NCBI RefSeq assembly: GCF_001908235.1
Contig: NZ_LGHK01000016.1
Coordinates: 62,001 to 126,000, forward strand
Direction of reading: 5' to 3'
Length of the DNA stretch: 64,000 nt
Origin: Bradyrhizobium sp. NAS96.2
GTDB taxonomy: Bacteria; Pseudomonadota; Alphaproteobacteria; Rhizobiales; Xanthobacteraceae
In this document: positions 1 to 8,460 of the stretch, piece by piece
How the letters are laid out: each line of letters starts with the position of its first letter
How positions within the stretch are numbered: the stretch's first letter is position 1
Program-made: the position numbers and the translations under genes
The notes under the pieces: generated by a model
Told to the model about the DNA's origin: nothing
Seen by the model: only the letters and a program-made list of their open reading frames with translations
The model's database searches: none

Positions 1-182
1 GCGCGCGCCGGCATCTCGATGCCGACGACATCGTTGCCGTCATTCATCGGACGATTGCTGAAGATGTCCTGGACGAGGCCCGGCCAGGGATCATAGGTTT
101 CGGCCGCAAGCGCGGCCGGTGTGTCCAGCGCGATCGCAAGCAGGCTGGCGATACAAAGCAGGCGGGCGCGATGTCCGGTCAT
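1..182 (-). CDS. SoxYZ-like carrier of quinoprotein dehydrogenase systems (N-terminal part)
   Basis: Only the first 60 or so codons are inside the window; the gene runs off the left edge. An ATG at 182 opens a typical Sec signal peptide (hydrophobic run, Ala-rich cleavage region near residue 27). The mature part then begins with a WPGLVQDIFSNRP stretch and a following VVGIEMPAR strand, which resembles the start of the fused SoxYZ-like carrier proteins found beside PQQ alcohol dehydrogenases. The next gene on the same strand is the matching quinoprotein-relay metallohydrolase, which supports the call. Members are thought to act in the periplasm in redox or carrier steps linked to methanol dehydrogenase. 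The precise role is not established, and the C-terminal half cannot be inspected here. Confidence 0.7.
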   Translation of the reverse strand, partial: MTGHRARLLCIASLLAIALDTPAALAAETYDPWPGLVQDIFSNRPMNDGNDVVGIEMPAR

Positions 183-225
183 GTTCGCGAGATCCTATGC
201 AGCCGCATCATTATAGGATCAACAG

Positions 226-1152
226 CTACTCCCATTCAATTTCCGAGAATGCTGCAGTTGCGTTGCGGGCGTTGTAATCATCGAACAATTGCCAGCGCGG
301 CCGCTCAGCTGCCGCGGCGTGCTCCGCGGCAGCCGTGATCGGCTTGCCGCTTTTGACCAGCGCACGCACGTCCGTGGCCAGCGTCTCAAGATAACGCCGT
401 TCGTCGGCGAGTGCCCCAGGCCATGCGCTCACGGGTCCGTGACCGGGAACCACGCGCTCGGCTGGAATCGCGGCGAGGTCGCCGAGCGCGCGCAGCCAGC
501 CCTTGAGGCTGCCGTCGACCACGGGAATATGCTCGAGGAACACCATGTCGCCGGCGAACAGGGTCCCGCTGCGCTCATCGAAGACGGTGAGGTCGTTGTC
601 GCTGTGGGCGGGCGGCCAGGCTTTCAGGGTGAGGCTCCGTCCCCCGAGATCGAGCTTCAGCGTGTCCTCGACCAGCACGGTCGGTGGAATGATTCGCACC
701 TCGTCGATCAAGGCATCGCCCATGGTTCGCCGAAACCCGTCGAGATAGAATTGCCCGCGCGCCGCCAACGCGCGGGGCAGGGCCTTGTGGCCGACAAAGC
801 TGGTCCCGTCGCCGACGAACGCCGCGTTGCCGAAGCTGTGGTCCGGATGCGCGTGGGTGTTGATCACGTAGCGGATCGGCTTGTCGCTATGGCTGCGCAC
901 CGCGGCGAGCAATTGCCGCCCTTCGCGGACGCTGCCGCCGGTGTCGATGACGGCAACGGCACTATCGCCGATCACGAAGCCCACATTGGCGATGGCGCCT
1001 TCGTTCTCGCGCGTCATCAATGCAGTGACGCCGGTGTGAACGAATATTCCGGGGGCGACTTCGCTCACAGGCAATTCCGCCTCTTGCGCCCGCGCTATGG
1101 TCGGCGCCCAAAGCATCAGGAGCAGCGCAAGCACCGAACCGCCATGAGCCAT
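226..1152 (-). CDS. Quinoprotein relay system zinc metallohydrolase (MBL fold)
   Basis: This 308-residue exported metallo-beta-lactamase-fold hydrolase has a signal peptide ending near residue 22 (IARAQ). The Zn motif H100-x-H102-x-D104-H105 (NTHAHPDH) is followed by AHSDND, a GDMVF Asp and a PGHGP His, so both metal sites look complete. The family belongs to SoxH-like enzymes that co-occur with PQQ dehydrogenases and SoxYZ-like carriers; the substrate is unknown. It starts at ATG 1152. Its stop lies 44 bases before the SoxYZ-like start at 182, so the two are probably co-transcribed leftward. It is divergent from xoxJ with about 170 bases between the starts, a likely shared promoter region. 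The function inside the relay is inferred from context. Confidence 0.85.
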   Translation of the reverse strand: MAHGGSVLALLLMLWAPTIARAQEAELPVSEVAPGIFVHTGVTALMTRENEGAIANVGFVIGDSAVAVIDTGGSVREGRQLLAAVRSHSDKPIRYVINTHAHPDHSFGNAAFVGDGTSFVGHKALPRALAARGQFYLDGFRRTMGDALIDEVRIIPPTVLVEDTLKLDLGGRSLTLKAWPPAHSDNDLTVFDERSGTLFAGDMVFLEHIPVVDGSLKGWLRALGDLAAIPAERVVPGHGPVSAWPGALADERRYLETLATDVRALVKSGKPITAAAEHAAAAERPRWQLFDDYNARNATAAFSEIEWE

Positions 1153-1319
1153 GTTTCCGCCTCAGTTTCTCCGGGACACGTGAACGATGTCGTCTCACGT
1201 CCATTTGCGCTGCAACAAGCAACGCGGCGCCGGCGCGATCATTATCCCTGTTGCACGTCATGCTTTGCCGGGCAATTGCCTGATGACGGTGACCTGTCTG
1301 CTCAAGAGGAGACCGCGTA

Positions 1320-2201
1320 ATGAGAGTTGTCGGATGCCGTCCAGTCCTGTTCACGCTTGTCGGCTTTATCGCCTGTCTCGCCGGCCGCGACATCGCGCGT
1401 GCGCAGGTCAATGAACAGGGCGAACTCTCCATCGAGCTGGTCGATCCCAAAGTGCTCCGCATCTGTGCCGATCCGCGCAACCTGCCGTTCTCGAACGACA
1501 AGGGCGAGGGCTTTGAGAACAAGATCGGCGAGCTGTTCGCCGAGAAGCTGCAGAAGAAGCTCGATTACATGTATTTTCCGCAGGCGACCGGCTTCGTGCG
1601 GGTCACCCTCGGCTCGCATCGCTGCGATGTGATCATGGGATTTCCGCAAGGCGACGACCTCGCGCAAGGCACCAATCCGTACTACCGCACGGCCTATGCG
1701 ATCGTCGCCAAGCCGGGCAGCGGATTGGATGAGGTGACGACGCTCGAGGATGAGCGGCTGAAGGGCAAGCATATCGGCATCGTCGCCGGCACGCCGCCGG
1801 CGACCAACATGGCCATCAACGGGCTGATGGGCAATGCGAAGCCCTATCCGCTGATGATCGATACGCGCTACGATTCCTCGGCCGAGGCGATGATGACCGA
1901 TCTCGAAAAGGGTGAGATCGATGCCGGCATCCTATGGGGGCCGATGGCGGGCTTCTATGCGAAGAAGGCGAACCCGCCGCTGCATATCACGCCGCTGGTC
2001 AAGGAGACCACGGGACCGAAGCTGGTCTATCGTATCGGCATGGGCGTGCGTGGGTCCGACCAGAACTGGAAGCGGCAGCTCAACCGCCTGATCCAGGAGA
2101 ACCAGCCGGCGATCAACAAGATCCTGCTCGACTTCGGCGTTCCGCTGCTCGACGAGAACGACCGTCCGATCGGGCCGGAGACCGCTACCAAGTCGCCATG
2201 A
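1320..2201 (+). CDS. xoxJ: XoxJ-like periplasmic binding protein of the quinoprotein dehydrogenase system
   Basis: This is a 293-residue periplasmic solute-binding-fold protein with a signal peptide of about 29 residues (cleavage after IARAQ). The mature part begins with the KVLRICADPRNLPFSN pattern that opens family 3 binding proteins, and contains IGIVAGTPPATN and IDAGILWGP segments typical of the MoxJ/XoxJ branch. XoxJ proteins are not true transport receptors; they are thought to assist maturation or activation of the methanol dehydrogenase in the periplasm. The gene overlaps the following CxxxCW gene by four bases (ATGA), so the pair is translationally coupled. An AAGAGGAGAC-type ribosome site lies just before the ATG. 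It sits about 11 kb from xoxF, on the same strand. Confidence 0.86.
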   Translation: MRVVGCRPVLFTLVGFIACLAGRDIARAQVNEQGELSIELVDPKVLRICADPRNLPFSNDKGEGFENKIGELFAEKLQKKLDYMYFPQATGFVRVTLGSHRCDVIMGFPQGDDLAQGTNPYYRTAYAIVAKPGSGLDEVTTLEDERLKGKHIGIVAGTPPATNMAINGLMGNAKPYPLMIDTRYDSSAEAMMTDLEKGEIDAGILWGPMAGFYAKKANPPLHITPLVKETTGPKLVYRIGMGVRGSDQNWKRQLNRLIQENQPAINKILLDFGVPLLDENDRPIGPETATKSP

Positions 2202-2752
2202 TCAGACTCGTGGTCATGCTGGCGGTGCTGGTGGTCGCCGCTTCGCCTGTCCGTGCGCAGGACCAGCCTGTAGAGCCCGAGGGGTACCGCACCGAGGATT
2301 ACCGCGCGCCGGTGCCGGCCACGCTTGCCGGCGCACGGGTGCTCACGACCGAGGAAGCGGCAGCGATCTGGCGCGACAAGTCCGGTGCCTTCGTCGACGT
2401 GCTGCCACGCCCGCCGAAGCCGAGACTGCCCGCCGGCACGGTGTGGCGCGAGCGGCCGCATCGCGACATTCCCGGCAGCATCTGGCTGCCTGACACCGGC
2501 TACGGCAAGCTTGCGGCGTCGACCGAGGACTATCTGCGGCGCGGCCTGGCCCGTGCCTCCGGCGACGACAGAGCGAAATTGCTCGTGATCTTTTGTCAGG
2601 AGAGTTGCTGGATGTCGTGGAATGCGGCCAAGCGCGTGCTGTCCTACGGCTACCGCAACGTGGCGTGGTATCCGGAGGGAACCGACGGATGGGAACGGGC
2701 CAAGCTGCCGCTGGCGGATGCGGAGCCCGAGCCGCGCGAGGGCGAGCAGTGA
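2198..2752 (+). CDS. PQQ-dependent catabolism-associated CxxxCW protein (rhodanese-like)
   Basis: This exported protein of 184 residues has a signal peptide of about 20 residues (SPVRAQ). The rest has a rhodanese-like layout: an EEAAAIWRD helix, a FVDVLPRP strand, an IPGSIWLP turn and the active loop FCQESCWMSW with C133, C137 and W138. This matches the family named for a CxxCW motif next to PQQ alcohol dehydrogenase genes. Here the spacing between the cysteines is three residues. It probably handles sulfur or disulfide chemistry in the periplasm alongside the SoxYZ-like carrier and the metallohydrolase. It is coupled to xoxJ by an ATGA overlap, which fixes the start at 2198. The biochemical role is inferred, not known. 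Confidence 0.83.
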   Translation: MIRLVVMLAVLVVAASPVRAQDQPVEPEGYRTEDYRAPVPATLAGARVLTTEEAAAIWRDKSGAFVDVLPRPPKPRLPAGTVWRERPHRDIPGSIWLPDTGYGKLAASTEDYLRRGLARASGDDRAKLLVIFCQESCWMSWNAAKRVLSYGYRNVAWYPEGTDGWERAKLPLADAEPEPREGEQ

Positions 2753-2789
2753 CGCCGTCCTCGCACGGCCAGGAAAACGCTCAAGCGCG

Positions 2790-3086
2790 TTATTTCTCCT
2801 TATCGAGCTTGTCGATGGTCTTGCCGCCGTCGCTGTCCGACGCGGTGAACGTCACCTTGTCACCGGCATGGAAGGCTTCGAGCGACTGCCCCTTGGGCAC
2901 CTTGTATTCCTGAATCGCAGCGCCGGTCGCGCCCACCGTGCCGCTCTGCGTCTGCTGGATCGAGATGGTGCTGCGCAGGCGGTCAATCTTGGTGACCATT
3001 CCCGACATGGATTGCTGGGCCAAAGCCGCTGAGGTGATCAGGCTCGCAGCGGCGAGGCTGGTCATGACGATCTTGGCTGCTCTCAT
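2790..3086 (-). CDS. Small exported protein, CusF-like beta-barrel candidate
   Basis: This 98-residue protein has a clear signal peptide (cleavage around residue 23, SAALAQ). The mature part of about 75 residues reads MSGMVTKIDRLRSTISIQ, then KVPKGQSLEAFHAGDKVTFTA, then an acidic tail with SDSDGGKTIDKLD. The pattern of a first strand VTKID, a mid-region and a GDKVTFT strand is that of small periplasmic CusF-type or OB-fold proteins. No Met/His copper ligand set is obvious, so metal binding is uncertain. It converges with the CxxxCW gene, with only 37 bases between stops. The ATG at 3086 is preceded by GGGAGACCTCG, a good ribosome site. It may be a metal or cofactor helper for the methanol oxidation island. 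Confidence 0.7.
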   Translation of the reverse strand: MRAAKIVMTSLAAASLITSAALAQQSMSGMVTKIDRLRSTISIQQTQSGTVGATGAAIQEYKVPKGQSLEAFHAGDKVTFTASDSDGGKTIDKLDKEK

Positions 3087-3215
3087 CGAGGTCTCCCAAC
3101 TTCAGATATAGTTGGAGACAACGAACGGGGAGCGCGGTTGGTTCCGGGCCGGAGGGGCCTGAGAAGCACATCAAGAAGCAGGTTTAATGACCGCCGGGGC
3201 GATCGGTCGCAGGCC

Positions 3216-3833
3216 TCAATCCAGTTCCTGCTGGATGGTGCGGCTGAGCGCAAACAGCCGCTGATCGATGGTGGTGGGCACCTCGCAGACGAATTTCACC
3301 ACCCGCCCGCGGTCCTCGAAGATCCGCGTCTCCCAGACCAGCTGGTTGCCGAGCTCGTCGACCTTGGCCTGATCCGGCGGGGTGGCATCCTGCAGTGACT
3401 GCAACTTTACCGTGTCGTCGCGGATCTTCTCCGCGGCCTCGCGCTGCTTGCGCATCACGCGCTCGAGCCCGTTCATGACCGAGGCGCGCTGCCCGTTGAG
3501 CGTATCGAACAGGCCCGCGAACAGCAGCTTTCCCGCATTGGCTTTGTCGGCCGCGGCGGCCTGCAGGAACTCGGTGATCTGCTTCTGCGCATCCTCGAGC
3601 GGAATCCGGCGCGCTGCGAGCTTGGTCGCGAGTGCGCTGATCTTCGGGTCGTCCCTCCATTTGGTCCCGGCATCGCCAAGCGGCGGCCCGGCCCAGACCG
3701 CAGCCAGCGAGATCTCGGGCACCTTGGCCTGTTGGCAGGGCCAGTCCGGATAACGCGGGTCGGCACCGAACGCGACCTGATTCGACAGAGCCATCGCGAG
3801 CAGCGCGCCAAGTCCCGTTCGCCAGCCTGTCAT
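3216..3833 (-). CDS. Exported protein of the PQQ/lut-type ABC operon
   Basis: This 205-residue protein has a signal peptide of about 23 residues (NQVAFGA). The mature start has DWPCQQAKVPEISLAAVW, then a long helical middle rich in Ala, Glu and Lys (residues 70-160) and a second Cys in KFVCEVPTTI, so one disulfide is possible. No catalytic motif is recognisable. The ATG at 3833 overlaps the stop of the ABC permease (ATGA), so it is the last gene of the operon. In Methylobacterium the lanthanide-transport cluster has an exported protein of unknown role at the same place, after the permease (lutG). Similarity to that gene is inferred from position only. An accessory periplasmic subunit of the transporter is the best guess. 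Confidence 0.75.
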   Translation of the reverse strand: MTGWRTGLGALLAMALSNQVAFGADPRYPDWPCQQAKVPEISLAAVWAGPPLGDAGTKWRDDPKISALATKLAARRIPLEDAQKQITEFLQAAAADKANAGKLLFAGLFDTLNGQRASVMNGLERVMRKQREAAEKIRDDTVKLQSLQDATPPDQAKVDELGNQLVWETRIFEDRGRVVKFVCEVPTTIDQRLFALSRTIQQELD

Positions 3834-4678
3834 GCCTCGCCTCCGCCGGGTCCTCGGCGCACCAGGCCGCGCGATGGATCGTAAGCCAGGATCGCGCCGA
3901 TCATGAACACCACCGTGCAGCCGCCGACCACCGCGAGCGAAACCCAGTTCATCTTGCCGTAGAGCGCGAACCGGATCAGCTCCACCGCATGGGTGAATGG
4001 GTTGCACTGGCAGACGTAGGACAGCATCGGGCTGCCTTCCTGCACCCGCCAGAGCGGGTAGAGCGCCGACGAGGCAAAGAACATCGGGAAGATCACAAAG
4101 TTCATCACGCCGGCGAAATTTTCTAGCTGTTTGATGCTGGCGGAGATCAGCATGCCCAGTGCGCCGAGCATCAGGCCCGACAGCACGAGCGCCGGAAGTA
4201 CGGTGAGGTAGCCGATGGTCGGCGGCGTGATGTCCCAGAACCACGCGATCAGCAGGAAGGCGTAGACCTGCAGCAGCGACACCGCCGTGCCGGCGAGCAG
4301 CTTGCAGAACAGCAGATAGCCGCGCGGCAGCGGGCTGACGAGCAGCGTGCGCATGTTGCCCATCTCGCGGTCATAGACCATCGACAACGAGGACTGCATG
4401 CCATTGAAGAGCTGGATCATCGCCATCAGGCCGGGCGCGATATAGACCTCGTAGAGGATGTAGGTCTCGTAGGGCGGGATGATCGAGATGCCGAGCACCT
4501 GACGGAAGCCGGCCGCGAAGATGAACAGCCAGACCAGCGGCCTGACCAATGCCGAGACGAAGCGCTCGCGCTGGTGCAGGAAGCGCAGCGCCTCGCGCCA
4601 CACGATGCCGTTCAGGCAGACGATGTATTCCGACACCGGGAAGCCGCTTCGCTCAGGCGTGACCGTCGTGCTGCTCAT
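3830..4678 (-). CDS. ABC-2 type permease of the PQQ alcohol dehydrogenase-associated (lut-like) transporter
   Basis: This 282-residue membrane protein has six predicted spans and the ABC2-membrane layout: a cytoplasmic N-terminus with REALRFLHQRERF, a VRPLVWLFIFAAGF first span, a long MGNMRTLLVSPLPRGYLLF coupling region and a LYPLWRVQEGSPM periplasmic turn before the last spans. It resembles the permeases found with PQQ-dependent alcohol oxidation systems (PedC type). In M. extorquens a homologous position is held by LutF, needed for lanthanide entry. The start at 4678 overlaps the ATPase stop by four bases and its stop overlaps the exported-protein start by four, so translation is coupled on both sides. 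Transport direction and substrate cannot be read from sequence. Confidence 0.88.
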   Translation of the reverse strand: MSSTTVTPERSGFPVSEYIVCLNGIVWREALRFLHQRERFVSALVRPLVWLFIFAAGFRQVLGISIIPPYETYILYEVYIAPGLMAMIQLFNGMQSSLSMVYDREMGNMRTLLVSPLPRGYLLFCKLLAGTAVSLLQVYAFLLIAWFWDITPPTIGYLTVLPALVLSGLMLGALGMLISASIKQLENFAGVMNFVIFPMFFASSALYPLWRVQEGSPMLSYVCQCNPFTHAVELIRFALYGKMNWVSLAVVGGCTVVFMIGAILAYDPSRGLVRRGPGGGEA

Positions 4679-5490
4679 GTGGGCGGTTTTCCAGTGAGGG
4701 TTGCCGTTCCGGTCAGGCGCATGAACGCGGTGTTGACGTCCTGGGCGCCCGCGTCCGCGATCACGCGCGACATCGGGCCGTGCGCCAACATCCGGCCCTG
4801 GTGCAGCACCACGAGGTCGTCGCCCGGCATGATCTCGTCGAACAGATGCGTCGCCCAGAGCACGCCGATGCCCTGCTCGGTGACGAGCTGGCGGACATGG
4901 TCGAGAATGTCGGCGCGCGCCTTGACGTCGAGCCCGACGGTGGCCTCGTCGAGCAGCAGCAGCCGCGGTCGGTGCAGCAGCGCGCGGGCAATCTCGAGCC
5001 GTCGCATCTGGCCGCCCGAGAGATCGCGCACCTTGCTGCCGGCGCGGTCGGCAAGGCCGATGCGCGTGAGCACCTCGGCGCTGCGCAGCCGCGCCTCGCG
5101 CCGCGAGATGCCATGCAGCGCGGCGTGATAGAGTAGGTTCTGCGTCAGCGAGAGATCGAGATCGAGCGTTCGCGGCTGGAATACGACGCCCATCAGCCGC
5201 AGCGCTTCGCCGGGCCTCCGGCTGATGTCGTGGCCGAAGATCTTGATCTGGCCGTTCTGGATGCCGAACAGTCGCGTCACCAGCGAGAACAACGTGCTCT
5301 TGCCGGCGCCGTTGAGGCCGAGCAGCGCTGTGAAGCTTGCCGGCTGCACCGTGAAATTGACATCGATCAGCGCGCGCCGCGGACCGTAGCTGTGGCTGAC
5401 ATTGCCGATCGACAGCGCCGGCTGCGCGGTTGCTACAGGACTTGCATCCGGCGAGGATTGGCTCGCGATATGGGCGTCGGTTGCGGTCAT
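4675..5490 (-). CDS. ABC transporter ATPase of the PQQ/lut-like system
   Basis: This is a 271-residue ABC ATPase. Walker A is GLNGAGKST (residues 58-66), the signature LSGGQMRRLEIA begins near 157, Walker B LLLLDE ends at E182, and the switch His is in WATHLFDE (H215). All catalytic elements are intact. The N-terminus carries a polar extension of about 25 residues before the first strand. It pairs with the ABC-2 permease through a four-base overlap, and its own ATG overlaps the beta-propeller stop (ATGA). The closest described relatives are the ATPases of PQQ-alcohol-dehydrogenase ABC systems and LutE of the lanthanide cluster. It should energise transport across the inner membrane. Confidence 0.9.
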   Translation of the reverse strand: MTATDAHIASQSSPDASPVATAQPALSIGNVSHSYGPRRALIDVNFTVQPASFTALLGLNGAGKSTLFSLVTRLFGIQNGQIKIFGHDISRRPGEALRLMGVVFQPRTLDLDLSLTQNLLYHAALHGISRREARLRSAEVLTRIGLADRAGSKVRDLSGGQMRRLEIARALLHRPRLLLLDEATVGLDVKARADILDHVRQLVTEQGIGVLWATHLFDEIMPGDDLVVLHQGRMLAHGPMSRVIADAGAQDVNTAFMRLTGTATLTGKPPT

Positions 5491-6455
5491 GGCTGCGCGA
5501 TCGTGATTCCCCAGGGCAGTTCGCCGACCTGAATGGTCTTGATCACCTTCTGAGCCGCGACGTCGATCACCGAGACGTCGTTCGAAACGCCGTTGGTGAC
5601 CATCAGATATTTTTCGTCGGGCGTGAAATCCATGTGCCAGACCCGCTGGCCGACCAGCAGATATTTGAGCACCTTGTGGGTCGTGCCGTCGACCACCGCG
5701 ACGCGGTTGGCGGGGCCGAGCGCAACGAATGCGGTCTTGGCGTCCTTGGTCATGCCGATGCCGACGGGCTGGATCGCCTCGTTGCGCAGCCCAGGAATTT
5801 CGAAGGTGATCTTGCCGGTTACTTCGCGCTTGACCGGATCAATGATCGACACCGTGCCGCCGATCTCCGAGGAGACCCACAATTCGGAGCCATCGCGCTT
5901 GAACTGGGCGAAGCGCGGCCGCGAATCGACCAGCACATTGGCGACGATCTGGCGCGTCGTGGTGTCGATGAAATGCGCCATGTTGGTGGTTTCGGACGTG
6001 TTGATCAGGATCTTGCCGTCCGGGCTGATCGTCATGCCCTCGGGCTCGACGCCGACCTGGATGTCGCCAAGCCGGGCGCGCTTCTCGAGATCGATCACGG
6101 TGACCGTGTTGTCGTTCTCGTTGGCGACATACATGGTCTTGCCGGCGGCATCCTGGGTGAACAATTCGGGGTCGGGGCCGGAGGGCAGGGTGTCGACGAT
6201 CTCCTGGGTCTTGGTGTCGATCACCTGGATCGTGTCGTCGTCGCCAACCGCGACCATCACGAACTTGCCGTCGCGCGAGAACTCGATGCCGCGCGGCCGC
6301 TGGCCGACCTTGATGGTTTTCGTCACTGTCCAGCTGTCGGTGTCGATCACCGTGACGGTGTTGCCCTTTTCGTTGGAAACATAGGCAACGAAGGCGGACG
6401 CCGGTGTCGCGGCAAGCCAAACCAGCATCCCGGTCAACAGACAGCGGCGCCACAT
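5487..6455 (-). CDS. YVTN-repeat beta-propeller, PQQ-catabolism associated
   Basis: This 322-residue periplasmic protein is made almost entirely of YVTN/NHL-like blades: YVSNEKGNTVTVIDTDSW, VAVGDDDTIQVIDTKT, YVANENDNTVTVIDLE and VTNGVSNDVSVIDV repeat about every 42 residues, giving a seven-bladed propeller. A signal peptide (cleavage after TPASA) precedes them. The start at 6455 is chosen because GAGGGAG lies nine bases upstream. An ATG at 6464 is also possible but touches that ribosome site. The gene lies between the binding protein and the ATPase, in the order known for PQQ-linked ABC clusters and for lutD in Methylobacterium. It probably binds a partner protein or the metal/cofactor in the periplasm; this part is inference. 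Confidence 0.87.
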   Translation of the reverse strand: MWRRCLLTGMLVWLAATPASAFVAYVSNEKGNTVTVIDTDSWTVTKTIKVGQRPRGIEFSRDGKFVMVAVGDDDTIQVIDTKTQEIVDTLPSGPDPELFTQDAAGKTMYVANENDNTVTVIDLEKRARLGDIQVGVEPEGMTISPDGKILINTSETTNMAHFIDTTTRQIVANVLVDSRPRFAQFKRDGSELWVSSEIGGTVSIIDPVKREVTGKITFEIPGLRNEAIQPVGIGMTKDAKTAFVALGPANRVAVVDGTTHKVLKYLLVGQRVWHMDFTPDEKYLMVTNGVSNDVSVIDVAAQKVIKTIQVGELPWGITIAQP

Positions 6456-6469
6456 ACGTTTCATCTCCC

Positions 6470-7651
6470 TCACTGCAGCTTGCACTTCGTTTCAGGCCGG
6501 TCAACACCGAGCGTGTCGAGCTCGGAGACCTGATGCAGGAAACCTTCCTGCGGCGAAACCGAAACGACCATACGACCATCGGCGAGCAGGATCGGCTGGC
6601 GGAGCTGAAGATTCCAGTCTCGCAGGGTCAGTCGCGTGCCCTTGAAGGCGGCGATCGAGAAATCCTTACCCTTGAGGAAGGCGATGACCTTCTTGGGATC
6701 CCCCGAATTGGTGCGGGACGTGGCTTCCCCGATCATGCGCGCGGCGGTCCAGGCCTGCATGTCGAGCGCCGTCATGCGGCGCATGTTCAGCTTGACGAAG
6801 CGGTTCTGGATCTGGACCGCACCCCATTGGTCATGCGCCGCGTCCCAGCTGGTCGGTACCAGCCCGGCCGAGCCGGCCACGGGCCGCGGGTCCCAGGTGC
6901 GGTAGGGCAGATAGTTCGCGAACACCTCGCTCTCGTCGGCGGCGACGAGCACGTCATGAGCCGGCGCCTGCTGCGTGAACACCGGCATCTGGCGCTGGAT
7001 CAGCGTCACGCCAGAGTCGGTGCGGCGCGCGCCGCCGGTGTCCTCGAAGGTCCGTTCCTGGACGATCTTGGCGCCGAAACGGGTGGCGGCGCGGCGCAAC
7101 GCGTCGGCGTAGAGCTTGTCCTGATCATGCGAGCCTGTCACCAGCAGCCAACGCTTCCACTGCTTCCACACCAGGTACTGGCCGAGCGCGTCCGCCAGCA
7201 TCGAGCGGGTCGGCGCGACATGGATGACATTGCCGCGGCAGTCCTGCTCGCGCAGCCGGTCGTCGATCGCGCCCGCGTTCAGCAGCAAGGTGCCGCGGTC
7301 GCGTAGCGCATCGGCGACCTTGAGCAGGGCGTCGGCGGGCAGGTCGGTGATGATGTAGTCGTTATGGCCGGCGAGATCGGTCGCGACCTTGGCGACATCG
7401 TCGCTATCCGTGACCCTGACCTCGTCGAGCACGAAGCGCTGGTTGAGGAATTTACCGGTCGTGTTGTTGTCCTCGATCGCGAGGCGCGCGCCGGCGATGC
7501 CGTCATTGTCGGCCGGCTGTTCGACCAACGAGAGCGTCGATTTGATGCCGGTATGGCCGAGATAGCCGATATGGATCTCGACGGGATCAGCCGCCAATGC
7601 GCCGGTCGCCACCATGCTGAGCGCGATCGTGCCGATCAGCCATCGGAACAT
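6470..7651 (-). CDS. ABC substrate-binding protein of the PQQ/lut-like system
   Basis: This 393-residue periplasmic receptor of the type 1 (Leu/Ile/Val-like) fold has a signal peptide ending around residue 20 (ATGALAA). The start VEIHIGYLGHTGIKSTLSLV, the central DNDGIAGARLAIEDNNTTG and the LLVTGSHDQDKLYADALRRAA segments follow the binding-protein fold. Cys in REQDCRGN and in the C-terminal ETKCKLQ could form a disulfide. It is the first gene of the leftward operon (binding protein, propeller, ATPase, permease, exported protein). Family 1 receptors usually work with Liv-type permeases, yet here the only permease is ABC-2 type. That pairing is characteristic of this PQQ-linked family. Ligand unknown; lanthanide-chelate or cofactor has been suggested for relatives. 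Confidence 0.87.
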   Translation of the reverse strand: MFRWLIGTIALSMVATGALAADPVEIHIGYLGHTGIKSTLSLVEQPADNDGIAGARLAIEDNNTTGKFLNQRFVLDEVRVTDSDDVAKVATDLAGHNDYIITDLPADALLKVADALRDRGTLLLNAGAIDDRLREQDCRGNVIHVAPTRSMLADALGQYLVWKQWKRWLLVTGSHDQDKLYADALRRAATRFGAKIVQERTFEDTGGARRTDSGVTLIQRQMPVFTQQAPAHDVLVAADESEVFANYLPYRTWDPRPVAGSAGLVPTSWDAAHDQWGAVQIQNRFVKLNMRRMTALDMQAWTAARMIGEATSRTNSGDPKKVIAFLKGKDFSIAAFKGTRLTLRDWNLQLRQPILLADGRMVVSVSPQEGFLHQVSELDTLGVDRPETKCKLQ

Positions 7652-7788
7652 AGCTCCTCCCGCAGTCTTTCTTCACCGGGCATGGCATTGTCGGACCATG
7701 CGTTGAGATGCAAGATGACGAAATTGGCCCGGCTTGCAACCCCGCTTTTTGTCGTTGCGAGGTTACAAATTTCAATTGGTTCACAATC

Positions 7789-8307
7789 ATGAGATCAGCG
7801 TTCTCCATCGTCGTATCTTTGTTGGTGATGTCTGTAGCGGTGGCGCGCGCCGAGCCGCCCAAGCTCGCGGTGTTCGACCTCGAGATGATCGACACCAGCC
7901 TGCAAGGGGAGGTGAACGGGCCGCGAACCGACGAACAGACGCGGCTGCTCCGCACCGGCGATCAGGTGCGCAAGGAGCTTGCGGACTCCGGCAAGTTCCG
8001 CGTGCTCGACATCGCGCCCGTCAATGCTGCGGCGCACGGCAGCAATCTTCAGGCCTGCGGCGGATGCGATGTGAAACTGGCCGGTGAACTCGGCGCCGAT
8101 CTTGCGATGACCGGCGTAGTGCAGAAGGTCTCCAACCTGATCCTCAACATCAATCTCTATCTGCGCGACGTGCACACCGGGCAATTGGTGACGGCAGTGA
8201 GTGCCGACATGCGCGGCAACACCGACGAATCCTGGTCGCGCGCCACTGATTACCTCGTGCGCAACCGCCTGCTCGCGCCGAACTACGGCGCGCCCCAGGC
8301 AAGGTAG
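7789..8307 (+). CDS. Exported DUF2380/DUF3280-type protein with CxxC
   Basis: This is a 172-residue protein. The ATG at 7789 gives a signal peptide of about 20 residues (VAVARA). The mature part begins PPKLAVFDLEMIDTSL, continues with an ELADSGKFRVLDIAP strand pair and a LQACGGCDVKLAGELGADLAMTG segment with a CxxC, and ends in LILNINLYLRDVHTG. That order resembles proteins annotated as DUF2380/DUF3280, which have a TolB-N-like fold and occur next to PQQ alcohol dehydrogenase clusters. It is divergent from the ABC binding-protein gene (starts 138 bases apart), so the two may share a control region. An in-frame upstream extension to 7708 lacks a ribosome site and would hide the signal peptide. 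The exact role is unknown. Confidence 0.75.
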   Translation: MRSAFSIVVSLLVMSVAVARAEPPKLAVFDLEMIDTSLQGEVNGPRTDEQTRLLRTGDQVRKELADSGKFRVLDIAPVNAAAHGSNLQACGGCDVKLAGELGADLAMTGVVQKVSNLILNINLYLRDVHTGQLVTAVSADMRGNTDESWSRATDYLVRNRLLAPNYGAPQAR

Positions 8308-8331
8308 GTTGAATGCGCAAACATCGCTCCG

Positions 8332-8445
8332 TCATCCTGAGGTGCGAGCAGAGCGAGCCTCGAAGGATGAATCGGCCCGGGTGCAGCGACGCGCAGAAAG
8401 CCGGGCCGTGCATCTTCGAGACGCGCTTCGCGCTCCTCAGGATGA
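8332..8445. repeat. Palindromic intergenic repeat (RPE-like)
   Basis: TCATCCTGAGG at 8332-8342 is matched by the exact reverse complement CCTCAGGATGA at 8435-8445. Inside, CGAAGGATGA and a CATCTTCGAGACGCGC segment give further short self-complementary parts. Such imperfect palindromes between convergent genes are widely scattered in Bradyrhizobium and Rhodopseudomonas genomes. It fills the space between the DUF2380-like gene and fghA and could also act as a bidirectional terminator. Confidence 0.6.
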
Positions 8446-8460
8446 CGGGGACGGACTGGC

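Noticed and set aside
2790..3086. Lanmodulin-like EF-hand (SDSDGGKTIDKLD) in the small exported protein
   Set aside because: The loop lacks the 12-residue EF-hand spacing and closing Glu, and only one such segment exists.
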